A DNA stretch of 64,000 nt from Antribacter gilvus (GCF_003946865.1 NZ_QXTH01000010.1:1-64000), one strand, 5' to 3'; numbered from the stretch's first letter, positions 17,042 to 26,125 are shown. Program-made: numbers and translations. Notes: a model not told the origin generated them from the sequence alone.

Positions 17042-19087
17042 TCAGGTCTGGCTCGGTGAGTTAAGGGCCCGCTGCTGGGTGGCGGTAGTAGTGGACGGCC
17101 GACGGGCGGCGCGGATGCCGTTGAGGATGACGATGACCTCGGCGATCTCGTGGACCAGGACCACGCCGGCCAGGCCGAGCACGCCGAACAGGGCCAGTGG
17201 TAGCAGCACGATGATGATGGCCAGGGACAGGCCGATGTTGCCGGTCATGATGCGGCGTCCGCGGCGGGCGTGGAGCATCGCCTGGGGGATGAGGCGCAGG
17301 TCGCTGCCGGTGAAGGCGACGGAGGCGGACTCGATGGCGGCGTCGGAGCCGGTGACGCCCATGGCGATACCGACGTCGGCCGCCGCGAGGGCCGGGGCGT
17401 CGTTGATGCCGTCGCCGATCATCGCGGTCGTGTGTCGTGCACTGTAGGCCTCGATGGTGGCGGCCTTGTCGGCGGGCAGGAGTTCCGCCCGCACGTTCTG
17501 GATACCGGCCTGGGCGGCGAGGGCGCCGGCGGTGCGTTCGTTGTCGCCGGTGAGCATGACGGTCTCGAAGCCCGCCGAGGTGAGGTCGCGGATCGCTTCG
17601 GCGGCTTCGGGCTTGAGCTCGTCGCGGATGCCGATCACTCCGGCGACGGCTCCAGCGATCTCGACGACGGCGACCGTCATGCCCTGGGACTCGAGGGCGC
17701 GCGCCGCCTCGTCCAGGGAGCGAGGTGGGACCCAGCGGGGTGAGCCGACCCGGACGGGAACGTCGTCGTGGAGCCCGGTGATGCCCTGGCCGGAGTGCTC
17801 GGTGATGTCGGTGAGTCGGGCAGGTTCGGGTGCGGCGGCCAGGATCGCGGTGGCCAGGGGGTGGGTGCTGTGGGCCTCGAGCCCGGCCGCGATGGCCAGC
17901 ACCTGGTCCCGGTGACGGGTGCCGGTGGTCTCCACGGCGACGACCTCGGGTCGTCCGCGGGTGAGGGTTCCGGTCTTGTCCAGGGCGACGGTCCGGACTG
18001 CTCCGAGCTGTTCGAAGGCTTCGCCGGACTTGATGATCACGCCGAACTTGCTGGCGGCGCCGATGGCGGAGATCACGGTGACCGGGACCGCGATGGCCAG
18101 CGCACACGGGGACGCCGCAACGAGGACGACCAGGGCGCGTTCGGTCCACAGTGCGGGGTCGCCGACGATGAAGCCGAACACGACGACGAGGGCGGCGAGG
18201 ATCAGCACGCCCGGGACGAGGGGGCGCGCGATGCGGTCGGCCAGGCGGGCGCGTTCGCCCTTGCGGGCGTTGGCATGCTCGACGAGTCGGACGATGGTGG
18301 TCAGGGAGTTGTCGCGGCCGTTCGACGTCGCCTCGATCTGCAGCGGGCCGTTGCCGTTGATCGATCCGGCTGCCACCGGGTCACCGGGTCTGATCTCGAC
18401 GGGGATGGACTCGCCGGTGATCGCGGAGGTGTCGACGCTGCTGGTGCCCTTGACGACGACGCCGTCGGTGGCGACCCGCTCCCCGGGGCGCACCACGAGG
18501 ATGTCGAGCTCCTGGATGTCTGCGGCCGGGATCTCGACGTCGCCGGACAGCTTGGAGACGGTTGCGGTCTCGGGGATCAGGGACAGCAGGGCGCGCAGGC
18601 CGTGGCGGGCGCGGTCCATCGCCCGGTCCTCCAGCGCTTCGGCGATGGAGAACAGGAACGCCAGCGCCGCGGCCTCACCCACGTGCCCGAGCAGGACTGC
18701 GCCGACGGCGGCGATCGTCATGAGCAGGCCGACACCGAGCCGGCCCTTCATCAGGCGCCTGATCGCCCCGGGGACGAACGTCCACGCGCCCACGGCCAGG
18801 GACAGGGCGAGCACGACGGTTGCGGCAGGTGCGAGGCCGGTCCATTCCAGGATGTAGCCGGCCAGTAGGAGCAGGCCGGAGCCCAGGGGCAGGAGCATCC
18901 CCGGGTCACGCCACCACGGACCCGCTTCGTCGTCGCCATGGTCGTGCTCGTCATCGTGGTCATCGACGTGGTCGTGGTCGTCGTGGGACTCGCTGCCGTG
19001 GTAACCGTCGGCGACAGGGGTCTGGAGTGCGAGGCGACGCTGGGTAGTCGTGTCCTCGGGGTCGGGACCGCAGCAGATGTCGTTCAC
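17042..19087 (-). CDS. cadA: Heavy-metal-translocating P1B-type ATPase
   Basis: The product has 681 residues. The N-terminus has a Cys pair (NDICCGPD) and a His/Asp-rich stretch (about 28-50) in place of a full HMA domain. Core motifs are TGES (actuator), the TM6 motif ASPCALAIA, the phosphorylated DKTGTLTRGRP near residue 368, an HP pair in HSTHPLA, and GDGINDAPAL. TM6 carries Ser-Pro-Cys rather than the Cys-Pro-Cys of Cd/Zn/Pb-type CadA, and the last helix has HEIAEVIVILNG. SPC is the signature of the P1B-4 (Co/Ni/Fe) group, so the exported metal is uncertain. GTG 19087 overlaps the stop of the CmtR-like gene (GTGA), and GGGAGGG lies just upstream. Confidence 0.9.
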   Translation of the reverse strand: MNDICCGPDPEDTTTQRRLALQTPVADGYHGSESHDDHDHVDDHDDEHDHGDDEAGPWWRDPGMLLPLGSGLLLLAGYILEWTGLAPAATVVLALSLAVGAWTFVPGAIRRLMKGRLGVGLLMTIAAVGAVLLGHVGEAAALAFLFSIAEALEDRAMDRARHGLRALLSLIPETATVSKLSGDVEIPAADIQELDILVVRPGERVATDGVVVKGTSSVDTSAITGESIPVEIRPGDPVAAGSINGNGPLQIEATSNGRDNSLTTIVRLVEHANARKGERARLADRIARPLVPGVLILAALVVVFGFIVGDPALWTERALVVLVAASPCALAIAVPVTVISAIGAASKFGVIIKSGEAFEQLGAVRTVALDKTGTLTRGRPEVVAVETTGTRHRDQVLAIAAGLEAHSTHPLATAILAAAPEPARLTDITEHSGQGITGLHDDVPVRVGSPRWVPPRSLDEAARALESQGMTVAVVEIAGAVAGVIGIRDELKPEAAEAIRDLTSAGFETVMLTGDNERTAGALAAQAGIQNVRAELLPADKAATIEAYSARHTTAMIGDGINDAPALAAADVGIAMGVTGSDAAIESASVAFTGSDLRLIPQAMLHARRGRRIMTGNIGLSLAIIIVLLPLALFGVLGLAGVVLVHEIAEVIVILNGIRAARRPSTTTATQQRALNSPSQT

Positions 19088-19488
19088 CACGCACCCTCCC
19101 GCCCCGTAGGCAGGGTCGCGCCCGGGTTGTCCTGCGCTGAACCTGGCCCGCAGCACAGCGGCAAGTCGCAGTCCTCGTCCACACAGGGGACGCCGTCGTC
19201 GACCGCGAGCACCGTCTCCACCAGGGCGCCGATCGCGCGGGTCAGGTGGGGGTCGGCGATCTCGTACCGGGTCTGCCGCCCCTCGGGCGTGGTCACGACG
19301 ATCCCGCACCCGCGCAGGCAGGCGAGGTGGTTGGACACGTTGGTCCGGGTCAGGTCAAGGTCGCGGGCCAGCTGGGCCGGGTAGCCCGGTTCGTCGATCA
19401 GGCTCAGCAAGATCCGGGACCGGGTGGGGTCGGCCATCGCCCGGCCCAGCCGGTTCATCACGTCCAACCTCGAAGCAAGAGTCAGCAT
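19084..19488 (-). CDS. cmtR: CmtR-like ArsR/SmtB-family metal-sensing repressor
   Basis: The 134-residue winged-helix repressor contains DPTRSRILLSL and the recognition-helix region LTRTNVSNHLACLRGCGIV. The CLRGC pair corresponds to the two cysteines that, with a third Cys in the C-terminal tail, bind Cd(II)/Pb(II) in mycobacterial CmtR. Here the tail has CVDEDCDLPLCCG, giving extra thiol ligands. It is cotranscribed with the P-type ATPase. The ATG at 19488 lies six bases after TATAGT inside a perfect palindrome, so the gene is leaderless and autorepressed. The C-terminal Cys cluster may allow a metal other than Cd to be sensed. Confidence 0.9.
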   Translation of the reverse strand: MLTLASRLDVMNRLGRAMADPTRSRILLSLIDEPGYPAQLARDLDLTRTNVSNHLACLRGCGIVVTTPEGRQTRYEIADPHLTRAIGALVETVLAVDDGVPCVDEDCDLPLCCGPGSAQDNPGATLPTGREGAW

Positions 19489-19510
19489 GCGCTGACTATA
19501 CAGTCAGCGC
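19489..19510 (-). promoter_or_regulatory. Operator/-10 of the cmtR-ATPase operon
   Basis: GCGCTGACT-N4-AGTCAGCGC forms a perfect 22-bp inverted repeat. On the minus strand its centre contains TATAGT, the probable -10 element, directly before the cmtR start codon. Binding there would block RNA polymerase, as expected for an ArsR-type repressor. Confidence 0.75.
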
Positions 19511-19570
19511 TGACCTATCGGGAGCTTGAGTGAGGTGTCTCATGGTCGGTTGTGCCTTGGTCACGGCGCC

Positions 19571-20653
19571 TCACCGTCGGGGAACTGTCCCTTTGGTCGC
19601 CATGCGTGTGGCGAGGAGGCGGGCGTCCTGGGCGACGAATCCCAGCAGGGCGGACCCGCGGCTGCGTTGCCAGCTCCGGCCCAGCACATGGAGCCCCGGT
19701 GTGGGGGTGTCCAGTCCGCTCGTGCGCACGGCACCGTCGTCGTCGAGAGCCCCGGGGATCTTGATCCAGCGGTCGTCGTGCCGGTAGCCCTTGGCCCACA
19801 GGACCGAGTCCGGGCGCAGAGAAGTACCGTCGGCGAAGGAGATGGTCCGGCCGGCGCCGGTCGCGGCGCGAGGACGGAACCGGATGCCGGCGGCGCGCAG
19901 GGCGGTGCGGCTGGTGTCGATGATCGGGTCGTTCGCGCGCAGACGTCGCCCGATCCTGGAGTCGGCCGGGGCGCTGACCACGCGGGTGCGGGTCAACCAC
20001 CAGAAGATGTCGCGGGCCGCGATCCGTTGTGGGACGGTGCGCGCGCTGGCGCCATGGGCCAGGTGCACGGCCCGTGCCCGTGCCCGTGCCCGCGAGCTCG
20101 AGCGCGAGCTGGTATCCGGTGTTCCCGGAGCCGACGATCAGGACCACTCCTGCAGGGACATCTTGCGGGCGCCGGTAGTCGTCAGAGTGCAAGTTCGGCA
20201 GCTCAGTTTCGAGGTGGCGAGCGAACGCGGGCATGGCCGGCGTACTGAAGGCGCCGCTCGCTACGACCACCCTGTGCACCGAGACCGGCCCGGTGGGTGT
20301 GTCGAGAGTGAACCCGCTGTTGCCCCTTCACCAGCGATCGGACCGGTGACGCGGTGCGAACGGGCAGGTCGAAGTGCTCGGCGTAGTCGGCCAGGTGTCG
20401 GGCAACGTTATGGCCGCTCGGGTACCGGTCGCCCGGGCCGGGGAACGGGAGGCCGGGCAGCGCGCTGTAGGCGGCGGGCGGTGAACAGGCGCAGGGAGTC
20501 CCACCGGTTGGTCCAGCTCGCCCCGGGCTGGCCGGCTGCTTCGAGCACCAGGTGCTTAACGTCGGAGCGGGTCAGGTAGTAGCTGATCGCCAGCCCGGCC
20601 TGTCCGCCGCCGACCACGACGACCTCATGATTGGCCGTGCTCGCCTCAGCCAT
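19571..20653 (-). pseudogene. CzcO-like flavin-dependent monooxygenase/NAD(P)-binding protein, multiply frameshifted
   Basis: Starting at ATG 20653 (EVVVVGGGQAGLAISYYL, FAD-binding GxGxxG) the protein can be followed only by changing frame. The breaks are near 20465, near 20320 and near 20070-20100, the last in a run of GTGCCC repeats. Recognisable later blocks are VVVASGAFSTPAMPAFA, VVLIVGSGNTGYQLALELAG (NADPH-binding) and DGTSLRPDSVLWAKGYRHD. The remnant spans the full length of a 350-400-residue flavoprotein but cannot be translated. It overlaps the end of the glutaredoxin-like gene by eight bases, showing that it once followed it in an operon with the CDF gene, a usual place for CzcO. Confidence 0.8.
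20068..20096. repeat. Short GTGCCC-type tandem repeat inside the flavoprotein pseudogene
   Basis: Four near-perfect copies of a six-base unit (gcccgt) lie at one of the frameshift points. Slippage here is a simple explanation for that frameshift. Confidence 0.55.
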
Positions 20654-20969
20654 CCGTACCTGCCGCGGTCAGGGCCGCGGCGAGCGCAGCAGCGCTGGGG
20701 ACGCCTCGCGGGCCCGCGGGCGTCACGTATACCCGGCAGGCCATGGCGGGCGTGCTGCCCCGGGGGAACAAGTCGCGCCCGTCGAGGTGGAACGAGGGCG
20801 ACCCAACGAAGCCGAGGCGTTCGGCCTGGTCGAGGTCATCGACCTCAACGGTCTCGATCGTGGCCGCCAGGCCCGTAGCGGCCAGGGCGTCCCGCGTGAG
20901 CTCGATCGCGGAAGTGGCGTGCGGGCAGCCGGGAACGACGAGGATGGTCAGGGTGTGCTGGTCAGACAA
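20646..20969 (-). CDS. Small thioredoxin/glutaredoxin-fold protein
   Basis: The 107-residue protein begins with the beta strand LTILVVPGCPHATSAIELTRDAL. Its redox motif is reduced to a single Cys followed by Pro-His-Ala, and it continues with VGSPSFHLDGRDLFPRG, the cis-Pro region. Such one-cysteine, glutaredoxin-like proteins are common beside mercury and other metal-resistance genes, where they may bind metal or reduce thiols; the role is inferred. The start is TTG 20969, with AAGGAG six bases upstream. It lies 95 bp downstream of the CDF gene and overlaps the flavoprotein pseudogene. Confidence 0.75.
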   Translation of the reverse strand: MSDQHTLTILVVPGCPHATSAIELTRDALAATGLAATIETVEVDDLDQAERLGFVGSPSFHLDGRDLFPRGSTPAMACRVYVTPAGPRGVPSAAALAAALTAAGTDG

Positions 20970-21064
20970 CGGCGTCTCCTTGGTGAGGGAACGAGCCCAG
21001 CGGGGGCTCGAGGCTCGCGGGCCGGTTCTTGAAATCGTGGCCGTCGGGACCGGGCCTCGGCCGG

Positions 21065-21985
21065 TCAGGCGTGGCTGGGGGCTTCGTGGTCGCGGTGGGC
21101 GACGGGCTCGATCTGGAAGGTCGAGTGCTCGACGGGCACGTCGAAGTGGGTCGCGACGCACTCCTGGAGACGGTCCAGGATCTGTGGAGCGTGCCCGTCC
21201 TTGAAGCATCCCTCCTCGACGACGACGTGGGCGCTGATGATCGGCAGGCCCGTCGAGATCAGGGAGGCGTGCATGTCGTGGACCCCGCGCACGTGGTCGA
21301 TCTCGGTCAGATGGGTCCTGACCTGGTCGAGGTCGAGGCCGGGTGGCGTGGTCTCCAGCAGCACCGAGGCGGTCTCGCGCAGCAGCTTGATCGCGCGGGG
21401 CACGATCAGGGCGCCGATGAGCAGGCCGGCGATCGCGTCGGCCTGCTGCCAGCCGGTGGTGGCGATCACGATGGCCGCGACGATCACGCCGACCGATCCG
21501 AGCGCATCGTTGAGGACCTCGAGGAACGCGGCCCGTAGGTTGAAGTTGGCCGAGCGCCTGCTGGCGAGCACCAGCATGGAGGCGACGTTGCCGACCAGGC
21601 CGATGATGCCGAAGAGGAGCAGCTCGGTGGACGGGATCTCTGGTGGGCCGAACAGGCGCTGTACGCCCTCGATCAGGACGTAGACACCCACGGCCAGCAG
21701 GACCGCAGACTGGCCGAGCGCGGCCAGGACCTCGGCGCGCCGGAAGCCCCACGTGCGGCGAGAGGAGGCCGGGCGCAGCGTGAGGGAGGCGGTGATCAGG
21801 GCCAGCAGCAGGCCCGAGGCGTCGGTGAGCATGTGCGCGGTATCCACCAGCAGCGCCAGGCTCCCGGTCAGCAGCGCACCGATCGCCTGCGCCACCAGGA
21901 TCGCGGCGGTGATCCCGAACGCGACCGCCAGCCGTCCGCGGTGGTCCTCCGCGCCCATGGAGCCGTGGTCGTGGTCGTGGCTCAT
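21065..21985 (-). CDS. czcD: Cation diffusion facilitator (CzcD-like) metal efflux transporter
   Basis: The 306-residue protein has a His-rich N-terminus (MSHDHDHGSMG), six predicted helices and a C-terminal cytoplasmic domain. The first half of the transport site is DTAHMLTD in TM2. In TM5 the usual HxxxD of zinc transporters is replaced by Glu: EVLNDALGSVGV. That change at the metal site could alter the choice between zinc and cadmium. It exports divalent cations in exchange for protons. ATG 21985 overlaps the stop of the upstream ArsR gene (ATGA), so expression is coupled to the repressor. Confidence 0.9.
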   Translation of the reverse strand: MSHDHDHGSMGAEDHRGRLAVAFGITAAILVAQAIGALLTGSLALLVDTAHMLTDASGLLLALITASLTLRPASSRRTWGFRRAEVLAALGQSAVLLAVGVYVLIEGVQRLFGPPEIPSTELLLFGIIGLVGNVASMLVLASRRSANFNLRAAFLEVLNDALGSVGVIVAAIVIATTGWQQADAIAGLLIGALIVPRAIKLLRETASVLLETTPPGLDLDQVRTHLTEIDHVRGVHDMHASLISTGLPIISAHVVVEEGCFKDGHAPQILDRLQECVATHFDVPVEHSTFQIEPVAHRDHEAPSHA

Positions 21986-22383
21986 CGCTCATCCTCCAGC
22001 CTGGCGCGCTCCTGCGGCCCGAGGTGGGTGCACAACGCAGCAGCTGACCCGGTGGCCTCCAGCAGACCTTCGGTGACGGCGAACAGCGACACCAGCCGCT
22101 CCGGGTCCACCAGGGAGAACATCGAGGCGCGGCCGTGCACCCGGGAGGTGACCAGCCCGCAGTCGCGCAAGCACGCCAGGTGCGCACTGACCGTGCTCTG
22201 CGCCAGGCCGAGATGTTCGGTCAGCTCTCGCACACGGTGCTCTCCGGAGAACAGGTGCTGCACGATCAGCAACCGGGTCGGCTCCCCGAGTGCCCGGTAG
22301 AGCGCTGCAGCCGGAGCAACCGCCGCGCCCTCGTCCAGCGGGGCATCCAGCCCCGGCCCTTCAACTTCCTGACTCATCGCCAT
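21982..22383 (-). CDS. CmtR-like ArsR-family repressor (first of three with a common operator)
   Basis: The 133-residue winged-helix repressor has LGEPTRLLIVQHL, the recognition region LGLAQSTVSAHLACLRDCGLV and a C-terminal Cys in AALCTHLG. The CLRDC pair plus this distal Cys correspond to the three thiol ligands of CmtR-type Cd/Pb sensors. ATG 22383 was chosen over 22377 because the same position relative to the operator is used by the two related repressors. Its stop overlaps the CDF start, so it should control that transporter. Confidence 0.88.
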   Translation of the reverse strand: MAMSQEVEGPGLDAPLDEGAAVAPAAALYRALGEPTRLLIVQHLFSGEHRVRELTEHLGLAQSTVSAHLACLRDCGLVTSRVHGRASMFSLVDPERLVSLFAVTEGLLEATGSAAALCTHLGPQERARLEDER

Positions 22384-22397
22384 GCACCGATGATATC
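22374..22397. promoter_or_regulatory. ArsR operator 1 (TCATCG-N8-CGATGA)
   Basis: The inverted repeat TCATCG-N8-CGATGA followed by TATC contains the repressor's own ATG in the spacer. On the minus strand TATCAT is a -10-like hexamer ending a few bases before the start codon. The same geometry recurs at 40905 and 45000. Confidence 0.75.
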
Positions 22398-22586
22398 GAC
22401 GCGCGGCGGAATAGTCCAGGCCTGGCAACCGGAGCAGCCATGCCCCTCCTGCCTGCCCCGTGGGGTCCGACCTGCTCCGCGCCGCTAGTTCCGTGCGCCT
22501 GCGAGGCGGCGAAGTAACAACTGAAGGGGTATGAGTCCGGATGTCCGCGCGCTAGAGTTCTGATACCCGAACTTCTTGGGGGGGTG

Positions 22587-23170
22587 GATGACTCGCACCG
22601 TCGCAGAGCCACGCACACGCCGCGTACGCCTATTCATGCTGCTGGACCCGCGTTCGTAGCGGCCATCGCCTACGTGGATCCCGGCAACGTCGCCGCAAAC
22701 CTCACGCCGGCGCCCGGTACGGCTACCTGCTCATCTGGGTGCTCCTGCGGCCAACGCGATGGCGGTGCTGGTGCAGTACCTGTCGGCCAAGCTCGGCGTC
22801 GTGACCGGCCGGTCGCTGCCCGAGGTGCTTGGGGACCGGCTGCCTCGCCCGGCGCGGATCGCCATCTGGGTGCAGGCCGAGATCGTCGCCGCGGCGACCG
22901 ACCTCGCCGAGGTCATCGGTGGCGCCATCGCCCTCTACCTGCTGTTCGGCGTTCCGCCCGTACTGGGCGGGATCCTCACCGGGTGGTGTCGCTGCTGGTC
23001 CTGGCGGTCCAGCAGACCCGTGGGCAGCGAGCCTTCGAGGGCGTCATCACCACCATGCTCGCCGTGCTCACCGTCGGCTTCTGCGCCGGGCTCTTCTTCT
23101 CCCCACCCGACCCGGCAGGCATGCTCGCCGGCCTGGTGCCCCGCCTGGCCGGCGCCGATCCCGCACCCGT
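22587..23170 (+). pseudogene. Nramp-family divalent metal transporter, frameshifted and truncated
   Basis: Blocks in alternating frames spell an Nramp protein: [20 protein letters not shown] (about 22640-22700), then [20 protein letters not shown] and [20 protein letters not shown] (from 22759), then [20 protein letters not shown] to [20 protein letters not shown] (to about 23165). DPGN is the conserved TM1 metal-binding motif. At least two frameshifts occur, and the last 150 or so residues are missing. Intact relatives import Mn(II) and related ions, and their loss on a metal-resistance island would cost little. Confidence 0.85.
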
Positions 23171-23343
23171 TCCTCCAACCCAGGCGCGCCGGCCAAACTC
23201 ACACGGAGCTGCTGTGCACCGAAGCGCTCGGCCTGCTGCGCGCCGGCCAGCAGCGCACCGAACTCGGCCAACCGGAACGGTCGCTCGACGCTCGGAAGCG
23301 TGCATGCCTGCGGTGCCCAATCCAGACCTGCGGTTGTGTCCAT
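23171..23343 (-). pseudogene. Remnant of a small hypothetical protein of metal-resistance clusters
   Basis: From ATG 23343 the frame reads [20 protein letters not shown] and [13 protein letters not shown]. This resembles the N-terminus of a small actinobacterial protein often encoded beside ArsR and metal-transport genes. It runs straight into the end of the Nramp remnant and is therefore cut off after about 58 codons. I do not know its function. Confidence 0.4.
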
Positions 23344-23397
23344 GACCTCACGGCAAACCCGTACCCGGGTACCGGATGCAAGCCCCGGAGCCACTCG

Positions 23398-23500
23398 TCA
23401 GAGACCCATTTTTCGTGCTTGCGTCCCGGGTTCCTCGGCGAGCACATCCTGGACCAGGCTTTCCAGCGTCGAACGTTCGACCTCGCCAGCGGCGCAGCAC
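23398..23500 (-). pseudogene. C-terminal tail of a TlpA/ResA-like thioredoxin
   Basis: One minus-strand frame ends [20 protein letters not shown] before the TGA at 23398. The intact TlpA-like lipoprotein at 37027-37698 ends with the closely similar [18 protein letters not shown]. This piece is therefore the tail of a second, related gene whose body has been deleted. Confidence 0.55.
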
Positions 23501-23517
23501 TGTGCTCCGCCATATGG

Positions 23518-24537
23518 TCAGAGCCGTTGGTCACGGGCTGCCAGGCCCTTGAGGTAAGCGTTGTAGGCGTCCAGCTCCGGGTCGTGGTGCAAGGTCTGCT
23601 GGTCGGCGGCGGCAGTCTGCCGGGACTCGTCCTTGCGCCAGCGGACGAAGATGATCAACAGCACGATCAGGGCCGGCAGCTCGCCGTAGGACCAGGCCAG
23701 GCCCCCGGCGGTGACCTGGTCGGCCAGGACGTCGATGTCCCAGGACTGCGGCGGGTGAGTGAAGGCGCTGACCATCGGGGTGGTGGACATCATCACGATG
23801 ACGCCGAAGAAGGCGTGGGTCGGCATCTCGATGAACATGTCGGCCGCTCGACCGAGGTGCCCCTGCGGACTGGGCAGAGGGTCCCGGGACAACACCGGGA
23901 CCGTGAACAGGATGCCGGCGATCAGGAACAGCAGCTCCAGGCCGAGGTGGCCGGTCCAGGTGCTGAGCAGGCGCCCGGCCAGCGAGCTGAAGTAGAGGGC
24001 GTAGAAGCACAGCAGGAACACCGGGATCCTCAGCGCCGGATGCAGGAGCACGCGCCCGGCTCCGGAACGCAGCCCCCACCGGGCTGCGACCAGCACCGCG
24101 CTGCCGAAGCCGTGGTGGGGCACGGCGCGCAGCAGGAGCGTGCCGGGCCGGCCGAGCACGAGCAGGGGCGGGATGGCCATCATCAGGGTCAGCTGCTGGA
24201 ACATAAACACGGAGAACATCTCCAGCCCGTAGCCCTCCACACCTGCGCCCATGACGACCACCAGCACCGCGCACCCGGTCAGGAACGACAGCGTCGCCCA
24301 CGGCGACCAGCGCCTCCCGGTGATCCAGACCCGGATGGCTCCGGCCAGGTAGAGAGCAGCCAGTGCGAGCCCGATGATCGGGATCACCGGGATCGGCTGG
24401 ATGGTGGGCGCCAGATACGTCTCCCACGAGGGCGGATCGGTGGGGATCCAGACAGGGCCGTCGACGTGGGTCGTGATCCCGGCCGCAGATCGGGTCGTCA
24501 CCTGCGTCAGGGCCTCGCCGAGGGTGGCCGGGACCAT
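23518..24537 (-). CDS. ctaG: CtaG-like cytochrome c oxidase assembly / copper-handling membrane protein
   Basis: The 339-residue protein has seven or more transmembrane helices and the sequence pattern of the Caa3-CtaG family: [54 protein letters not shown] and [20 protein letters not shown]. Members help insert copper into cytochrome oxidase or take part in copper homeostasis. The ATG at 24537 lies 31 bp inside the end of copC. It is the second gene of a copC-ctaG pair, a common copper-import or copper-handling arrangement in actinobacteria, where CopC is followed by, or fused to, CopD/CtaG. Confidence 0.88.
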   Translation of the reverse strand: MVPATLGEALTQVTTRSAAGITTHVDGPVWIPTDPPSWETYLAPTIQPIPVIPIIGLALAALYLAGAIRVWITGRRWSPWATLSFLTGCAVLVVVMGAGVEGYGLEMFSVFMFQQLTLMMAIPPLLVLGRPGTLLLRAVPHHGFGSAVLVAARWGLRSGAGRVLLHPALRIPVFLLCFYALYFSSLAGRLLSTWTGHLGLELLFLIAGILFTVPVLSRDPLPSPQGHLGRAADMFIEMPTHAFFGVIVMMSTTPMVSAFTHPPQSWDIDVLADQVTAGGLAWSYGELPALIVLLIIFVRWRKDESRQTAAADQQTLHHDPELDAYNAYLKGLAARDQRL

Positions 24538-25292
24538 TCCACTGTGTCGGGGCCGGTGATATCAGCAGGATCAGCGGTGCGGTCTCTGCGTCGGGTGACG
24601 TACGTGATCACGATCAGGACGGCGATGGCGACGGCGATGCCGACCGTCACCACCACGAGGGGGTCGGTGGTCCTGCCGTTGTCATGGGAGCCCGCCGCGG
24701 CTACTTGTCTCTGCCCTGCCGAGGACGACTCCTGGGTGTCCTGGGGCGGGGCAGCGCTGGTCGAGACCGAGCCGGGTTCGTTCTGCGCCGACCGAGTAGG
24801 TCCCGGAGACGACGCGGTGCCGGTCTCCGCGTCGGTCGGTTCGAGGCTGAACTCGAAGGCGCCCTCGATCGGGTGCCCGTCGGAGGACACCACATGCCAG
24901 GCCACGGTGTAAGCGCCGGACGGCCCTTGCCCGGTGACCGGGACGGTCACCCTCGCGGTGGCCTCATCGACGCTGATCGTTCCGGTGGGGACCATGTCGC
25001 CGTCCGCCGCCGTGATGACGACCTGTGCGCCGGTGGCCAGCGGCGCTTCGGACAGGGTCAGGATGATCTCGGGCGGCAGCGCGGTGATCGTCTTGCCGTC
25101 GCCAGGGGTGGAGGACAGCAGCTGGTCGTGCGCCCACGCGGGTGCCTGGGGCAGCACGAAGAGCATCAGCGTGACCAGCGCGGCGCCGGCCTGCCGCTGC
25201 CGCCGTCGGGAGGGCGGGACCGAACCTGATGTGGTGCCGGGTGCGGTGGTTGTCGGGTCAGGAATCACAAAGGGGTGCATCAGGGCTTTCAT
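24507..25292 (-). CDS. copC: CopC-domain copper-binding protein, membrane-anchored
   Basis: The 261-residue protein has a signal peptide ending in AWA, so that mature CopC begins [15 protein letters not shown]. The exposed N-terminal His is the usual Cu(II) ligand. The CopC beta-barrel follows, with [13 protein letters not shown] and the second His region [14 protein letters not shown] Pro/Ser/Gln-rich linker then leads to a single C-terminal helix (about 225-247) and a basic tail that anchor it in the membrane. It binds copper outside the cytoplasmic membrane and overlaps the ctaG gene by 31 bp. ATG 25292 is preferred; ATG 25280 is possible. Confidence 0.9.
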   Translation of the reverse strand: MKALMHPFVIPDPTTTAPGTTSGSVPPSRRRQRQAGAALVTLMLFVLPQAPAWAHDQLLSSTPGDGKTITALPPEIILTLSEAPLATGAQVVITAADGDMVPTGTISVDEATARVTVPVTGQGPSGAYTVAWHVVSSDGHPIEGAFEFSLEPTDAETGTASSPGPTRSAQNEPGSVSTSAAPPQDTQESSSAGQRQVAAAGSHDNGRTTDPLVVVTVGIAVAIAVLIVITYVTRRRDRTADPADITGPDTVEWSRPPSARP

Positions 25293-25369
25293 CTCAAGTG
25301 CAGGAGGCCTCGGGGCGGGCACCGTCTGGCGTGAGGGACGGGCTCGGGACCGCCCCTCACGCACGCGGG

Positions 25370-26125
25370 TCAGCCGACCCGGATGAACGTCGGGTTGGAC
25401 TGCCAGATGCTGGTGTATCGCACGGTCTGGCCCGGGACCGGGGCCTCGATCTGCATCCCGTCGCCAGCGTAGATCGCGATGTGTCCGGGCGACCAGATCA
25501 GGTCACCGGGCTGTGCCTGGGAGGCCGGTACCTCGGGTCCGGCGTAACGCTGCTCGGACGAGGTGCGCGGCAGGTTGATCCCGACCTGTGCGTACACGTA
25601 CGAGGTGAACCCGGAGCAGTCCATCCCCGCCGGGGTTGATCCGCCCCACAGGTACGGCACCCCCAGATACCGCATCCCGATCGACACCACCGCTGAACCT
25701 CGTTCTGCGGCCTCCTCGGCGGCGACCTGTGCCCGGTACTCCTCGTTCTCCGCAGCGGAAGTCACGGAGACAGCGGTCGTTTCGACCTTCAGCTCCGCAT
25801 CAGGAGCGACGGTCACGACAGCGGCGGCGGCGACTGCTTGGCGGGCCTGCGAAGTCAGGGCATTGAGGCTTGCCGAGTCGAGCGTGCCCTGAATGGGCTT
25901 ACCTGCCAGTGAGGTGTTGACCGCCGTACTGGCTGGGGCCGCCTGTGCCGGGGTGGCCACCAGGGTCAGTAGCACGCCGGAGCCGGCTGCGGCGACCACA
26001 GCGGTGCGTCCGGCAAACGCGCTCACGTGCTCGGTGGCCGCTTGGGCCACGGTAGCCAGAATGGGGCGGCGGACCGCCCGGTGACGACCACGGCTGGGCG
26101 TGGTGGAGGTGAAGCTGGGCTCCAT
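25370..26125 (-). CDS. NlpC/P60 cell-wall hydrolase, secreted
   Basis: The 251-residue protein has a long basic N-region and a signal peptide ending around TPAQAA. The catalytic NlpC/P60 domain occupies the last 115 residues. The Cys lies in AGMDCSGFTSYVYAQVG, the His in PGHIAIYAG, and there is a polar third residue just after. It should cut D-Glu-containing peptide stems of peptidoglycan outside the cell. It lies 78 bp upstream of copC on the same strand, so it may be part of the same unit. I looked for a c-di-AMP riboswitch in the 108-bp leader, as is common before such genes, and saw none. Confidence 0.88.
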   Translation of the reverse strand: MEPSFTSTTPSRGRHRAVRRPILATVAQAATEHVSAFAGRTAVVAAAGSGVLLTLVATPAQAAPASTAVNTSLAGKPIQGTLDSASLNALTSQARQAVAAAAVVTVAPDAELKVETTAVSVTSAAENEEYRAQVAAEEAAERGSAVVSIGMRYLGVPYLWGGSTPAGMDCSGFTSYVYAQVGINLPRTSSEQRYAGPEVPASQAQPGDLIWSPGHIAIYAGDGMQIEAPVPGQTVRYTSIWQSNPTFIRVG

